64,000 bases of DNA from Chryseobacterium ginsenosidimutans (GCF_024807225.1 NZ_JANUCO010000001.1:434001-498000); one strand, 5' to 3'; shown: positions 33,974 through 42,498, counted from the first letter of the stretch. The notes: generated from the sequence alone by a model not told the origin. Translations and numbers: made by a program.

Positions 33974-34336
33974 TTATTTAATTATTCGGTCTCGGGTTTT
34001 GGGAATTTCCTGATGTTTCACGTCAATGATTTCAGGTTCTTTTACTTTCTTTTTCGGGAGTAAGGTGTAGAAATAATAGAGAAACAAAAGCCCGACAACA
34101 ATATCAATCATGAGCCAAAGTGACTTTAAATAAAGGTAAATGGGAATAATCGGATTGAATATTACAAAGATGAGTAAGAATGCAATAAGCCAAAAACTTC
34201 TGGTTCTGAATTCATTAACAATAATGACCAATGCCATAAACGAAACTAAAACCCGGAGAAATGTGTAATATCCGTAAGGCAGCTCGAAAATGCCGATGAA
34301 ACAGAGAAGTGCGGCGATTATGATAAGGTATTTCAT
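33974..34336 (-). CDS. Small hypothetical membrane protein
   Basis: This 120-residue protein has four or so hydrophobic segments in residues 1-95 (YLIIIAALLCFIGIFELPYG; VLVSFMALVIIVNEF; FWLIAFLLIFVIFNPIIPIY; LWLMIDIVVGLLFLYYFYTL). A short charged C-terminus ends in KTRDRIIK. The pattern resembles small DUF6804-like proteins, but I am not sure. It is the first gene of the run leading to TerB and vWA, with very short spacing. Confidence 0.6.
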   Translation of the reverse strand: MKYLIIIAALLCFIGIFELPYGYYTFLRVLVSFMALVIIVNEFRTRSFWLIAFLLIFVIFNPIIPIYLYLKSLWLMIDIVVGLLFLYYFYTLLPKKKVKEPEIIDVKHQEIPKTRDRIIK

Positions 34337-34365
34337 GGTTATGTTTTTATCGGGCTTTTGAAAAT

Positions 34366-34677
34366 TTAGTTACAACCAGAACAATAAGATCTGTCTACAT
34401 ATTCTTTGCTGCTTCCTGAGTAATAATAGCATCCGCCTCTCGGACCAAGCGTTAAAGCATGACCATTATAAGTACAGCCTTTACTTTGAGAATAAGATCT
34501 TGAACTTCTTGCTTTGTTCCTTTTGCTTTTTCTGCTTTTTTTAGCACCCGATTTCTTTTTCTTTCCTTTTTTTGCAAAAAATTCTGTTGTTGAAGACGTG
34601 TGGTCTGTAGATGCTGAATAAGTTGTCGGTAATAATAAGCCTAAACCTAGTAAGCTTGTAAGTAATAGTTTTTTCAT
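34366..34677 (-). CDS. Secreted basic protein with a PBCV-specific basic adaptor-like domain
   Basis: This 103-residue protein has a signal peptide (MKKLLLTSLLGLGLLLPTTYSAS), a Lys/Arg/Ser-rich stretch (KKGKKKKSGAKKSRKSKRNK, residues about 35-54) and a C-terminal YNGHALTLGPRGGCYYYSGSSKEYVDRSYC unit. GPRGGxYY...K.YVD is typical of the small PBCV basic adaptor fold. Three or four Cys could form disulphides. The function is unknown. Confidence 0.7.
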   Translation of the reverse strand: MKKLLLTSLLGLGLLLPTTYSASTDHTSSTTEFFAKKGKKKKSGAKKSRKSKRNKARSSRSYSQSKGCTYNGHALTLGPRGGCYYYSGSSKEYVDRSYCSGCN

Positions 34678-34707
34678 GGTAATTTTAATTTTTTAATGTT
34701 GAGTTGA

Positions 34708-35070
34708 TTATCCTCTGTGAATAATTGCATCGTTCAATGCAGATACAATTTTTTGAACGTAATCTTTGTTTTTTGACACAATGCTGTTTGCTTCTCCCGC
34801 ATTAGTGCTAATTCTTACTGCAAATTCATTTTTAATGGATAACAGTATTAATATTCCTAAAATGATTAATATTAAACCAATCCAAAAAATATCTCCAGAA
34901 AAAAGAAATGGAATTCCAAAAAGAATCATTAAAATAGGAATGGCTCTGCTTTTTTTAATTTCAAAAATATGAACAGAGGAAATGTTTCTCATCGCATAGG
35001 TTTTCGATTGTGTTATATATCTAGATTGAGTAACGGTGACAGAAACTATCCTGATAGAATGTAGTTTCAT
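34708..35070 (-). CDS. DUF6232-type membrane protein
   Basis: This 120-residue protein runs from the ATG at 35070 (MKLHSIRIVSVTVTQSRYIT). An N-terminal strand region has KTYAMRNISSVHIFEIKKSR, two TM helices follow (AIPILMILFGIPFLFSGDIF and WIGLILIILGILILLSI), then a short C-terminal domain. The YAMRNISSV strand and paired TM helices fit the DUF6232 family. I place the start at the ATG at 35070, because the longer frame would begin inside the 3' end of the upstream gene. The function is unknown. Confidence 0.65.
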   Translation of the reverse strand: MKLHSIRIVSVTVTQSRYITQSKTYAMRNISSVHIFEIKKSRAIPILMILFGIPFLFSGDIFWIGLILIILGILILLSIKNEFAVRISTNAGEANSIVSKNKDYVQKIVSALNDAIIHRG

Positions 35071-35108
35071 GTTGAATTTGAGTTTCCATATTTTTGAGTT
35101 TAAAATTA

Positions 35109-35315
35109 TTAGCTTGTATGACATTCTTTAGAACATGTTTTACAGCCATTTGATTTAGAATAATCCTTTTTTGCTTCTTCTACTGCATCTTTACAGGAAG
35201 AGAATTGACCAAGGTATTTTCTGTTTTCTGTAGATGGCAGATAAATGCAATCTTCTTGGTGTACTTCATGATCACAATTGCTTTGAGCTTTTTTGTTTAC
35301 GTAATACTTTTTCAT
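35109..35315 (-). CDS. Small Cys-rich protein of the MKKYYVNKxAQ...CSKECHTS type
   Basis: This 68-residue protein starts at the ATG at 35315. It reads MKKYYVNKKAQSNCDHEVH, CIYLPSTENRKYLGQF, then SCKDAVEEAKKDYSKSNGC and CKTCSKECHTS. The family is common in Bacteroidota. Paired Cys near the C-terminus (CxxCxxxC) could bind zinc. The longer open frame is not used because it would run through the -7 box at 35344-35351. A 16-bp dyad lies upstream at 35373-35388. The function is unknown. Confidence 0.75.
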   Translation of the reverse strand: MKKYYVNKKAQSNCDHEVHQEDCIYLPSTENRKYLGQFSSCKDAVEEAKKDYSKSNGCKTCSKECHTS

Positions 35316-35343
35316 AGCATTTAATTTAAATTGTTTAACACTC

Positions 35344-35351
35344 CAAAAGTA
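35344..35351 (-). promoter_or_regulatory. -7 promoter box (TACTTTTG) of the Cys-rich protein gene
   Basis: TACTTTTG on the minus strand, 28 bases before the ATG at 35315, fits TAnnTTTG. The dyad at 35373-35388 lies where an activator near the -33 region would bind. Confidence 0.5.
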
Positions 35352-35372
35352 TAACCCTTTAAAATCCAATCC

Positions 35373-35388
35373 TTACGGGAATCCGTAA
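35373..35388. promoter_or_regulatory. 16-bp dyad TTACGG-GAAT-CCGTAA, copy 1
   Basis: It is an inverted repeat with 6-bp arms upstream of the Cys-rich protein gene. The only other copy noticed, TTACGG-AAAC-CCGTAA, is at 38411-38426. Consensus TTACGGRAAYCCGTAA. It is a candidate binding site for the response regulator coded between them. Confidence 0.6.
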
Positions 35389-35404
35389 AACCGGCAAAAA
35401 ACAA

Positions 35405-35432
35405 GAAAACCTTTCATTTTTTGAAAGGTTTC
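35405..35432 (-). terminator. Terminator after the response regulator gene
   Basis: The arms AAACCTTTC and GAAAGGTTT have a 7-base T-rich loop and lie 27 bases after the stop at 35459. Confidence 0.7.
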
Positions 35433-35458
35433 TATTAAATAGGCTTGAAAAATTTGTT

Positions 35459-36124
35459 TTAAATAATTCCGATGTCTTTGCAAAAGGCGACCAATTGCTC
35501 GTTGCTTGTGACTTCGAGGTCTTCTTTTAAGCTGTTTAGTTTTTTCTCAACACTGCTTAAACTGTAAGGTTTTATATCTTTTTCCTGAAGATGAGTAGGA
35601 ATATTTTTCTGTAAAATTCCTTTAGAAAGAAGAGAAACCAACGTAATATCGTATGCCGAAAACTCATAACTGTTGAATTTTTTCACATCCTGTTTCATAT
35701 CAAGAGACAAATAATTTTCGTCGATATAAACCGATGCGATGGATTTTTTCAACTCTTTAGAATCATTTCTAGCTTTTCGTACATAACCGTTAATTTCATA
35801 TTCCTTGAAAAGCGAATCTATAACTCCGGATTTGTGTTCGGCAGAAAAAACAATCACTTTTAAAGAAGGCTGAATTTCTTTTACTTTCTGAATCAATTCT
35901 CTACCGTCTTTAATTTCCTGCTCCCGATGGTCTTCTTCATAGTAAAGATCGGTAATCAGAAGGTCGTAAGGTTCGTTTTCACGGATTGATTTCTGAATTT
36001 TTGCCAATGCATCATCACAATAATACACATAATCAACATTCGGAATGTTGAGATCCTCCAATGTTTTCTGTACAGACAAATTGATGCTTTCGTGGTCTTC
36101 TGCGATTAAAATTTTTTTGAACAT
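35459..36124 (-). CDS. Response regulator transcription factor
   Basis: This 221-residue protein has an N-terminal receiver domain (KKILIAEDHES with acidic pocket; LLITDLYYEED with phospho-acceptor Asp at about residue 59; VIVFSAEH; GYVRKARND with the conserved Lys). A C-terminal helical region (about residues 155-221, YDITLVSLLSKGILQKNIP and SLSSVEKKLNSLKEDL) resembles a diverged LuxR/NarL-type HTH. It follows the histidine kinase gene by 6 bases, so the two are a pair. Its binding site may be the dyad flanking this operon. Confidence 0.88.
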   Translation of the reverse strand: MFKKILIAEDHESINLSVQKTLEDLNIPNVDYVYYCDDALAKIQKSIRENEPYDLLITDLYYEEDHREQEIKDGRELIQKVKEIQPSLKVIVFSAEHKSGVIDSLFKEYEINGYVRKARNDSKELKKSIASVYIDENYLSLDMKQDVKKFNSYEFSAYDITLVSLLSKGILQKNIPTHLQEKDIKPYSLSSVEKKLNSLKEDLEVTSNEQLVAFCKDIGII

Positions 36125-36130
36125 TCTTTT

Positions 36131-37792
36131 TTAGTTTTTAAGAACAGGAAATGAAATATTGATCTTCAATCCCTTTTCAATTTTGGTGTCAAAAATAATT
36201 TCTCCGTTGATAGTTTCTATACGGGAAACCGTAGAAGATAGGCCATTCTTATAAATTACATCTCCGGAAATTCCGATCCCGTTGTCGGTGTAAAAGATTT
36301 TGATGAGGTTATTCTCTCTTTCAAATCTGAAAACTACGCGATCTGCCTGGCTGTGTTTTTTCATATTGACAAGCAATTCCCGAACGATTTGATACACTTC
36401 TTCCTGAGTAGATTCCTTTGTGTTTTTCCAGATACCTTTTTCGTTTCCGGCGATATAAGTATTCACGGTTTCATTTTTAAAAGAACCGACTAATTCTGAT
36501 ATTTTTTCGCTAAAATCTTTCTCATCATTTTTAGGATCTGTTTTTTCGTAGGAAATATCTCTCGATTTTTCGTAAACAAATTCGAGTTCGTCCAGCGCTT
36601 CATTTTTATCAAAATGTTCCTGATTTTCAATCTTCGTCATCACCTGATAAATCCCATTAGCAACCACATCATGAACTTTTTTCGATATTTTGAGTTGCGT
36701 GTTTTTGACTTCGAGCTCTTTTTCTTGTTGAAGGCGTTTTCTTCTTTTTTTGTACCAGAAGAATGCAATAATTAATAGTAATGATAAGATTATTAAAACG
36801 ACATTTCGATATAAAATATTAATTTTATTTTCAGTGTCTTGAAGTTTTAGATTTTGATTTTCAGTGTTTTTTTGATCTACATCATACCTTACAACTGCAA
36901 ATTGATTTTTTGTTTTAGTTCTTAATATCTGTAAACTATCATTTAATACTTGAAATTGTCTGAAATAACTTAAATAATTTTTATTATCTAAATTGACTAT
37001 TTTTTGTAAGGCTTGTAACTGATCCTCTTTACTATTATTTTTAGTTGATATTTTCAACATTTTTTTTGCATAATCAAGAGACTTTGCCTTGTCTTTGTCA
37101 AAAAAATAATCAGATAATGTCGCATAACTTGAATTTTGAGCAAAAGCGTCATTTTGTTCTTGCCTAATTTTTAAAGCTTCAAAAAATTCTGGAAGAGGAT
37201 TATAGTTTTTATTTTCATAATATTTTGCTTTTGCTAGATTATTTAATGCTCTTGCATAATTGATCTTAGTTTTTGTTTGAAGAGCTATTTCGAAGTTTTG
37301 TTGTGCTTGTCTATATTTTCCTAAAGTCGTTAAGACGTCACCAAAATTATTATGATAAAGATATTTGCTTTCGGGATCATTTACATACTTCAGTGCTTCT
37401 TTGTAAAATTTTACAGAATTATCAAACTCATACAAATAAGATGAACAAATTCCCATACTATTGTAATTTGAAGCCAATGAAAATCTAATTATACTGTCTT
37501 CCAATTTTCTAAGAAACTTATTTGCTTCAAGGGAAGTTTCAATACTTCCATAATAATCACCACGGTCATGCTGAATAATAGCCATATTTACTAATGAACG
37601 ACCAACTCCGGAAGAGTCTTTAATGTCTAAATATGAATTCTTTGCTAGATTAAAATAATAAAAAGCGGAATCATTGTCGATTTTCTTTGCTTTTTTATAA
37701 TAAATATTGGCAATACTTTGATCTTGATTATTTGTTTTTTTGCTGCAAGACCAAAAGAATATTATAAAAATAAGTAAAAAATAGTTTTTCAT
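36131..37792 (-). CDS. TPR-containing sensor histidine kinase
   Basis: This 553-residue protein has a lipoprotein-like signal (LLIFIIFFWSCSKK), a row of TPR-like helices (about residues 30-290), a TM helix at about 330-347 and then a coiled-coil. The dimerisation helix KISKKVHDVVANGIYQVM carries the likely phospho-His at about residue 373. The ATPase domain has QEEVYQIVRELLVNMKKHSQAD (N box) and YTDNGIGIS (G1). Such NarX-like kinases with periplasmic TPRs are common in Bacteroidota. The TPR part would sense a periplasmic ligand or protein. It is co-transcribed with the response regulator. Confidence 0.88.
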   Translation of the reverse strand: MKNYFLLIFIIFFWSCSKKTNNQDQSIANIYYKKAKKIDNDSAFYYFNLAKNSYLDIKDSSGVGRSLVNMAIIQHDRGDYYGSIETSLEANKFLRKLEDSIIRFSLASNYNSMGICSSYLYEFDNSVKFYKEALKYVNDPESKYLYHNNFGDVLTTLGKYRQAQQNFEIALQTKTKINYARALNNLAKAKYYENKNYNPLPEFFEALKIRQEQNDAFAQNSSYATLSDYFFDKDKAKSLDYAKKMLKISTKNNSKEDQLQALQKIVNLDNKNYLSYFRQFQVLNDSLQILRTKTKNQFAVVRYDVDQKNTENQNLKLQDTENKINILYRNVVLIILSLLLIIAFFWYKKRRKRLQQEKELEVKNTQLKISKKVHDVVANGIYQVMTKIENQEHFDKNEALDELEFVYEKSRDISYEKTDPKNDEKDFSEKISELVGSFKNETVNTYIAGNEKGIWKNTKESTQEEVYQIVRELLVNMKKHSQADRVVFRFERENNLIKIFYTDNGIGISGDVIYKNGLSSTVSRIETINGEIIFDTKIEKGLKINISFPVLKN

Positions 37793-37823
37793 AGGTTTTG
37801 TTAGTTTTTGAACTACAAAGTAA

Positions 37824-37856
37824 ATAAAAAAGAGCAGATTTAAATGATCTGCTCTT
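37824..37856 (-). terminator. Terminator after the Gly/Pro-rich peptide gene
   Basis: The perfect 10-bp arms AAGAGCAGAT and ATCTGCTCTT have a T-run on the minus strand, 9 bases after the stop at 37865. It separates this small gene from the kinase operon. Confidence 0.8.
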
Positions 37857-37864
37857 ATAATTAA

Positions 37865-38098
37865 TTATGGTTGTGTAAACGGAGGAGGGTTTTGTCCTGT
37901 ATTACCCCCTGTGCTTCCGCCGTTCCCCGGCCCCCCTGTTCCGTCACCTGGGTCAGTTCCCGTTCCCGGATCAGTTCCGCCACCTGGATTTGTAAGTTGA
38001 GTGGTTGGTTGTCCGTTATTATCGTGATTACATGATGATGTATTTGCATTATTATGTCCGAATGCCATTCCCAATAGCATCAATATTAATTGTAACAT
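37865..38098 (-). CDS. Small secreted Gly/Pro/Thr-rich peptide
   Basis: This 77-residue ORF starts with a hydrophobic stretch (MLQLILMLLGMAFG), then a His/Asn segment and a low-complexity tail rich in GGGTDPGTGTDPGDG and GGPGNGGSTGG units. It has its own terminator, and a hairpin (38138-38156) lies in its leader, which supports a real gene. The overlapping frame at 37861-38049 looks like a shadow. No family was recognised. It could be an exported linker-like peptide. Confidence 0.5.
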   Translation of the reverse strand: MLQLILMLLGMAFGHNNANTSSCNHDNNGQPTTQLTNPGGGTDPGTGTDPGDGTGGPGNGGSTGGNTGQNPPPFTQP

Positions 38099-38137
38099 TG
38101 TTTAAAAATTTTAAGATTTTGAAATATTTTTCTTCCT

Positions 38138-38263
38138 CTCATGATTTTCTCATGAGCAGTACACGTTTAAAATTTCGAAGCGCTTCTTAAATTTTTTGGG
38201 AAGTGAACCTTCAAAAACGGAAGAGAAACATCTGCTTCCCAACCCGGAGTTTTCTTCCGTTTT
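38138..38263. other. Non-coding region with interleaved inverted repeats (pseudoknot-like)
   Basis: CTCATGA/TCATGAG (38138-38156) is a hairpin. Two further perfect inverted pairs interlock: TTGGGAAG (38196-38203) with CTTCCCAA (38235-38242), and AAAACGGAAGA (38214-38224) with TCTTCCGTTTT (38253-38263). Their order A-B-A'-B' is that of an H-type pseudoknot or of two competing hairpins. The GAAGCGCTTC palindrome at 38177-38186 is also here. It lies in the 378-base gap between the divergent genes at 38098 and 38477; no coding sequence is seen. Confidence 0.5.
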
Positions 38264-38364
38264 ATCTGGTGTTTTTGAAATCAGTTTTGTAAATTTGTTT
38301 TTGTAATGTTTTGTTTATCACTGATTTTCTGAAGCAAAGATGCGACAAGAAGTGACGCATGTGT

Positions 38365-38406
38365 TAGACAAAACATGGACATCAATAGACAGAAAATGGA
38401 CAGGAA
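38365..38406. repeat. Two tandem 21-bp repeats upstream of the divergent membrane protein gene
   Basis: Units 38365-38385 and 38386-38406 match at 17 of 21 positions, each with TAGACA near the start and ATGGACA near the end. A 21-bp period is two helical turns, so proteins bound to the units would face the same side. The dyad at 38411 follows directly. Confidence 0.6.
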
Positions 38407-38410
38407 TTCG

Positions 38411-38426
38411 TTACGGAAACCCGTAA
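38411..38426. promoter_or_regulatory. 16-bp dyad TTACGG-AAAC-CCGTAA, copy 2
   Basis: It is an inverted repeat with 6-bp arms, 51 bases before the ATG at 38477. It shares its arms with copy 1 at 35373-35388. It is probably an activator or repressor site of the divergent gene. Confidence 0.6.
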
Positions 38427-38476
38427 TGCGACACGGTAGAAAATCTTCTATTTTGTAATACCCTTAAAAACTAATT

Positions 38477-39328
38477 ATGTCCAAAAGAAAACTACTGATT
38501 CATGAGGTATTTGAACAAGCTAAAAGAGAGTCACAAAAAGACACAAAAAGTGGTTTAGCTTTTTATCTTTGGGGAAGGCTTGAAGATAATCATGACTTTA
38601 AAATTTCGGAAAAAACTCTTATCAGATATTATGAGGCTTTTATAGAAAATAATAGCGATGTTAATATTGAACCATATAAGCTGGATAAACTAAGTCAATA
38701 TATCGGATATGATGATTTTAAAGACTTTAATTACACATATGAAAAGAAAATTGAAGGGGAAGGAGAAAATACTACGTCAGTTAAATTTCTTTTAGATGGA
38801 GAAGAAGTATCTGTACCAGAAAAGATTTTTAATATTATTATTAAAATAACGAACAACCCGAATTTTAATGTTCCTGATTTCATGAAGAAAAACGGATTAG
38901 GTGTATTAGAATTTGTTTTTGTTGCACTCCTTGTTACTGGAGGTGTTGTATTTTCAAATCCTATCGATAAAAATAACAGAAATACATTTGGTTTTATGAA
39001 TTCAAAATTTGATACTGAAAAAAGCTATATGTATTGGAATGGGGAAGAATACATTGGTACGGATAGCAGTTATATAAGTCCTGAATTTAAAGTTGTTGCA
39101 ATGGACAAACAACAACATAAATATTTGAGAAGGATAACAAGAAAAGACACGATGACTGTTGATAATTCCCTTGGAAAAACGTGGTATTCAAAATATAACG
39201 GAGAGGTAGAATTTTTTACAAACGACGGGATAGATCCGGATAATGGTAGAGAATTAAAGAAGTCGACTTCGTTTATGATTGAAAAATATGCAGGAAAAAA
39301 TATAGACTCAATCCAAGTCGCAGAATAA
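38477..39328 (+). CDS. Hypothetical protein with one TM helix, divergent from the two-component operon
   Basis: This 283-residue protein has a cytoplasmic N-terminal helical region (about residues 1-85; VFEQAKRESQKDTKSGLAFY, ISEKTLIRYYEAF, LSQYIGYDDFKDF). A linker and a TM helix (VLEFVFVALLVTGGVVF, about residues 144-160) follow, then a C-terminal domain likely outside the membrane. No named family was recognised. The N-terminal region could bind protein or DNA. Its upstream region is unusually rich in regulatory elements, including the dyad shared with the two-component operon. Confidence 0.65.
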   Translation: MSKRKLLIHEVFEQAKRESQKDTKSGLAFYLWGRLEDNHDFKISEKTLIRYYEAFIENNSDVNIEPYKLDKLSQYIGYDDFKDFNYTYEKKIEGEGENTTSVKFLLDGEEVSVPEKIFNIIIKITNNPNFNVPDFMKKNGLGVLEFVFVALLVTGGVVFSNPIDKNNRNTFGFMNSKFDTEKSYMYWNGEEYIGTDSSYISPEFKVVAMDKQQHKYLRRITRKDTMTVDNSLGKTWYSKYNGEVEFFTNDGIDPDNGRELKKSTSFMIEKYAGKNIDSIQVAE

Positions 39329-39404
39329 TATTCCTTCACAATTATTTAAAATCCAGTTAAAACAATTCACGTAATATTCCTTTAATTTCGTTTTATTTTA
39401 TAAG

Positions 39405-41196
39405 ATGAATAAAGGAATATTCTCATTTTTACTTTTTACGTTTTCTATATTTTCGGCTCAGCAGAAACCTATACAGATCGCTTTTCTTTCGGATGTGCAT
39501 TTTCAGGATTTGTTTGGAAGCTTTTCGGATAACGATTTTAAAGGAATTATCAATCCTAAAACAGGGAAACCAACGATTCTGAGAACGATGGATTCTCAGT
39601 TGCATTCCACCAGAATTTTTAATGAAAACTATTTTGCTTTCCTAAAAGCATTGGACGATATTGCGAAAAAAGGAATCAAAATTGTCGCGATGCCCGGAGA
39701 TTTTTCGGATGACGGACAAGCATACAACATCCGCGGATTAAACAAAATTTTAGATCAATATCACAAAAATTACGGGATTGATTTTTATATTACGACAGGA
39801 AATCATGATCCGGTTGGTCCGTTTCGGCAGGATGCCGGAAAAGATGATTTTCTCGGACAGGACGGACATCCACTGGGAATTTACAGCACAGAAAATATCG
39901 GAAAAATCAGCAAGAAAATCATTACAAAAGACATCTCAGAATCCGGATATCTGGAAATTTTAGAGGAATTGAAAGACTTCGGTTTTTATCCTAAAAAAGA
40001 AAATCTATTTTGGAGCACGCCTTTTGATTCCGGTTCTTTTAAAAATTATTCCTATGAAAAAGCTTTGCAAAACGCCGATTATTCCAAGAGAATGTATGAA
40101 GTTGAAAAAGGTTTTTCTGTTCCGGATTTAAGTTATGTTGTCGAACCTGTGAAAGGAATTTGGATGATTGCGATCGACGGAAATACCTACATTCCGAAAA
40201 ATATAAATGAAAATCCCAAAAATGCTTCAAATTATAAAGGCGCAAGTATCGGTTACAACAATGTTTTGAAGAATAAAAAACATTTGATCGAATGGGTAAG
40301 AAAAATTATGCAGGAAGCAAAAACCAACGGAAAAACAGTCATTGCCTTCACTCATTATCCGATGATCGATTTTAATGATGGAGCGACAGGTGAAATTAAA
40401 AATCTGTTGGGTGAAAAAAAATGGCAGTTAGAGCGAGTTTCCGGATGAAGAAGTGGCAAAAGCCTTTGCTGAAGCTGGTTTACAGGTTCATTTTGCGGGA
40501 CATATGCACATCAATGACACAGGAATTCGAAAATTTGGAGATAAAATGTTGGTGAATGTTCAGGTTCCTTCGTTGGCGGCTTATCTTCCTGCGTACAAAA
40601 TTCTCACAATTAAATCTTCTGGAAAGCTGGAAGTGCAAACGGAAGTTTTAAATGATGTTCCCAATTTTGATGAATTATTTCCACTCTACGAAAAAGAATA
40701 TGAAGCCTTAAAAAAAGACAGCAGCAAAACCCGTTGGAATAAAGATATTTTACAGTCGAAATCGTATCATGATTTTATGTTGTTTCATCTAAAAGAACTG
40801 GTTCGTTTGAGAATGATTCCCGATGATTGGCCGAAAGATTTCGTCGAAAAAGCTGAAAAGTTGAATGGAGAAGACCTGTTGTTATTAATTCAAGATAAAG
40901 ATCAGTTAAAGCAGAAAAAAATCAACTCTGAAATCTTCAGAAAATGGAATTTCGAAGATGTTTTACTTGACTTATATAAATTTCAATCTGCCGATGAATT
41001 AGCAAAAAAAGACATTCCGAAAGAGAGATTGCAGCAATATCAAACGTTGGAAAAACTATATCAGGAGAATCAATCAAAGGATTTATTTATTGTGAAACTG
41101 AAATCTGTATTTAAAATACTTTCTTTGCTTTCAAACGGCGATCCTGCAGATCATTTCGAAATAGATTTGAAGAAGCAGGAGATAAGACGACTGTGA
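39405..41196 (+). CDS. Secreted calcineurin-like metallophosphoesterase, frameshifted in this sequence
   Basis: The protein has a signal peptide (IFSFLLFTFSIFSAQ) and a calcineurin-like core: IAFLSDVHFQD, MPGDFSDDGQ (GD), TTGNHDPVG (GNHD), AFTHYPMID and HFAGHMHIND (GHxH). The frame stops at 40446-40448 after GTTTC 40437-40441. Deleting one T gives QLERVPDEEVAKAFAEAG and an intact protein of about 596 residues. The frameshift separates the last metal-binding His motif from the rest. It may be a sequence error. The substrate is unknown. A PI-PLC-like gene lies downstream on the other strand. Confidence 0.85.
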
Positions 41197-41206
41197 TTTT
41201 TTCTTT

Positions 41207-41356
41207 CCCACGGATCTCACAGATTTACACAGATGTTTGCGTTCAATTTCTTTGTGTTTATTTGTGAAAAACATTAGCTTCATTCGTGTTTAAAAGAGAT
41301 CTGCGCAATCCGCCAAATCAGCGAGAAACAAAAAAATCTGTGTAAATCTGCGGGAG
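41207..41356. repeat. Dispersed CACAGATTT...TTTGTG-type repeat
   Basis: The stretch CCCACGGATCTCAC...TTTGTGTTTATTTGTGAAAA is the inverse of the repeat at 48964-49031 and 50502-50585, and is followed by a variant with ATCTGCGCAATC and ATCAGCGAGA, also found near 48741. This class of repeat is very common between genes in Bacteroidota. It fills most of the 41197-41430 gap. Confidence 0.55.
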
Positions 41357-41430
41357 AGTAAACAAAAAACAGAAAAGACCATCAAAAATCTGACAGCCTT
41401 TTCCTAGTAAATCTAATCGTAAAAAATGTT

Positions 41431-42498
41431 CTATTTTCCGTTCACCGGATTTTTTCTTTCGTAAGTATTATTGTCAAAACTAATTTTATAGTTTGACTTA
41501 AAAAGTTTGCTCGGCTGATAATAATCCGTTGTAATAATCTGCGCTCCGCTTTCCTTTGCCTTTTCAAATCTCGAATAATCCTCCTTTCTTGCTTCCATTG
41601 TATCGGCATCCGCTCTTGTTCTGATAATATAGCCCTGTTTCACCAATTCTGCAATTTTCGGACTCGGATCATTCATCAGCATAACGGCAGATTCAGGCGT
41701 TCCCGGACTTGAATTTGTGAAAACCATTCTCCCTTTCAAAGAAGGATGATCTTTCATATAAATGTCACGGTTTTCGCTGTTGTTATCCAGAACAAAAAGA
41801 AATTTTCCCTTTGCATCTTTCACTTTCGGCCAGTTTTTATTTAAAACAGCTTCGTTTAATGTGTTGTAAGAGCCACGAATATCATCCGGAGTAATGATTT
41901 TATTTTTCCCTAAATATTTTTTCAGTTCATTATCCAGATCATCGAAAAGTTTTGAAGTATAATGTTCCGGTTCTGTTCCGAATTTATTGGCTTTTCCGTC
42001 TTTTGGCTCAAGCGTAATGAAAACTGGATCGTGATCAGGATGTGCATCAGACCATTTTTTCAGGTCTTTCAAACAATCTTCCAACGTATAATACCAAGTC
42101 TGATAATCAATATCCGTAATATGAATCATTTTATAACCCGGTTTTTTCATTTTTCCTTCCGGATCGAAAGGCTGCGTTGTTTTTACCAGATCTAAAATTT
42201 TTGGATGAGCATATTTTCCACCTTTGCTGTCTGCATACACATCAATTTCAAGATTTCTCAATCCCATATCCAATTGTTGTGGAATAGGAATGTGTTCATA
42301 TTGAATTCTCGGAAGAAAATTCAGGGTATCTTTTTTAGATAAATAACTGTAAACTTCCGGAAGGATCGCCTTTTTATAAGAATTGTGCGAACCAATTACC
42401 TGAATTTCATTGATTTTTAAATCATTTAAATTTTGAGACTGTGCCCAGAATAGGTTTAATGAAGATAAATATAAACCTAGGAAAACTGCCTTTTTCAT
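41431..42498 (-). CDS. Secreted Ca2+-dependent phosphoinositide-specific phospholipase C-like protein
   Basis: This 355-residue protein has a signal peptide (MKKAVFLGLYLSSLNLFWAQ) and the PI-PLC/GDPD-like TIM barrel start EIQVIGSHNSYKKAI (catalytic His), LRNLEIDVYAD (Glu/Asp), YAHPKIL (second His) and DHDPVFITLEPKD. RTRADADTMEARKEDYSRFEKAKESGAQIITTDYY closes the barrel. The family is the Ca2+-dependent PI-PLC type found in soil bacteria. Substrate may be phosphoinositides or other glycerophosphodiesters. It stands alone between a metallophosphatase and a SusC/D pair. Confidence 0.85.
   Translation of the reverse strand: MKKAVFLGLYLSSLNLFWAQSQNLNDLKINEIQVIGSHNSYKKAILPEVYSYLSKKDTLNFLPRIQYEHIPIPQQLDMGLRNLEIDVYADSKGGKYAHPKILDLVKTTQPFDPEGKMKKPGYKMIHITDIDYQTWYYTLEDCLKDLKKWSDAHPDHDPVFITLEPKDGKANKFGTEPEHYTSKLFDDLDNELKKYLGKNKIITPDDIRGSYNTLNEAVLNKNWPKVKDAKGKFLFVLDNNSENRDIYMKDHPSLKGRMVFTNSSPGTPESAVMLMNDPSPKIAELVKQGYIIRTRADADTMEARKEDYSRFEKAKESGAQIITTDYYQPSKLFKSNYKISFDNNTYERKNPVNGK

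Noticed and set aside
37861..38049. Alternative frame over the Gly/Pro-rich peptide gene
   Set aside because: It lacks a signal peptide and ends inside the terminator region; the 37865-38098 frame has a hydrophobic start.
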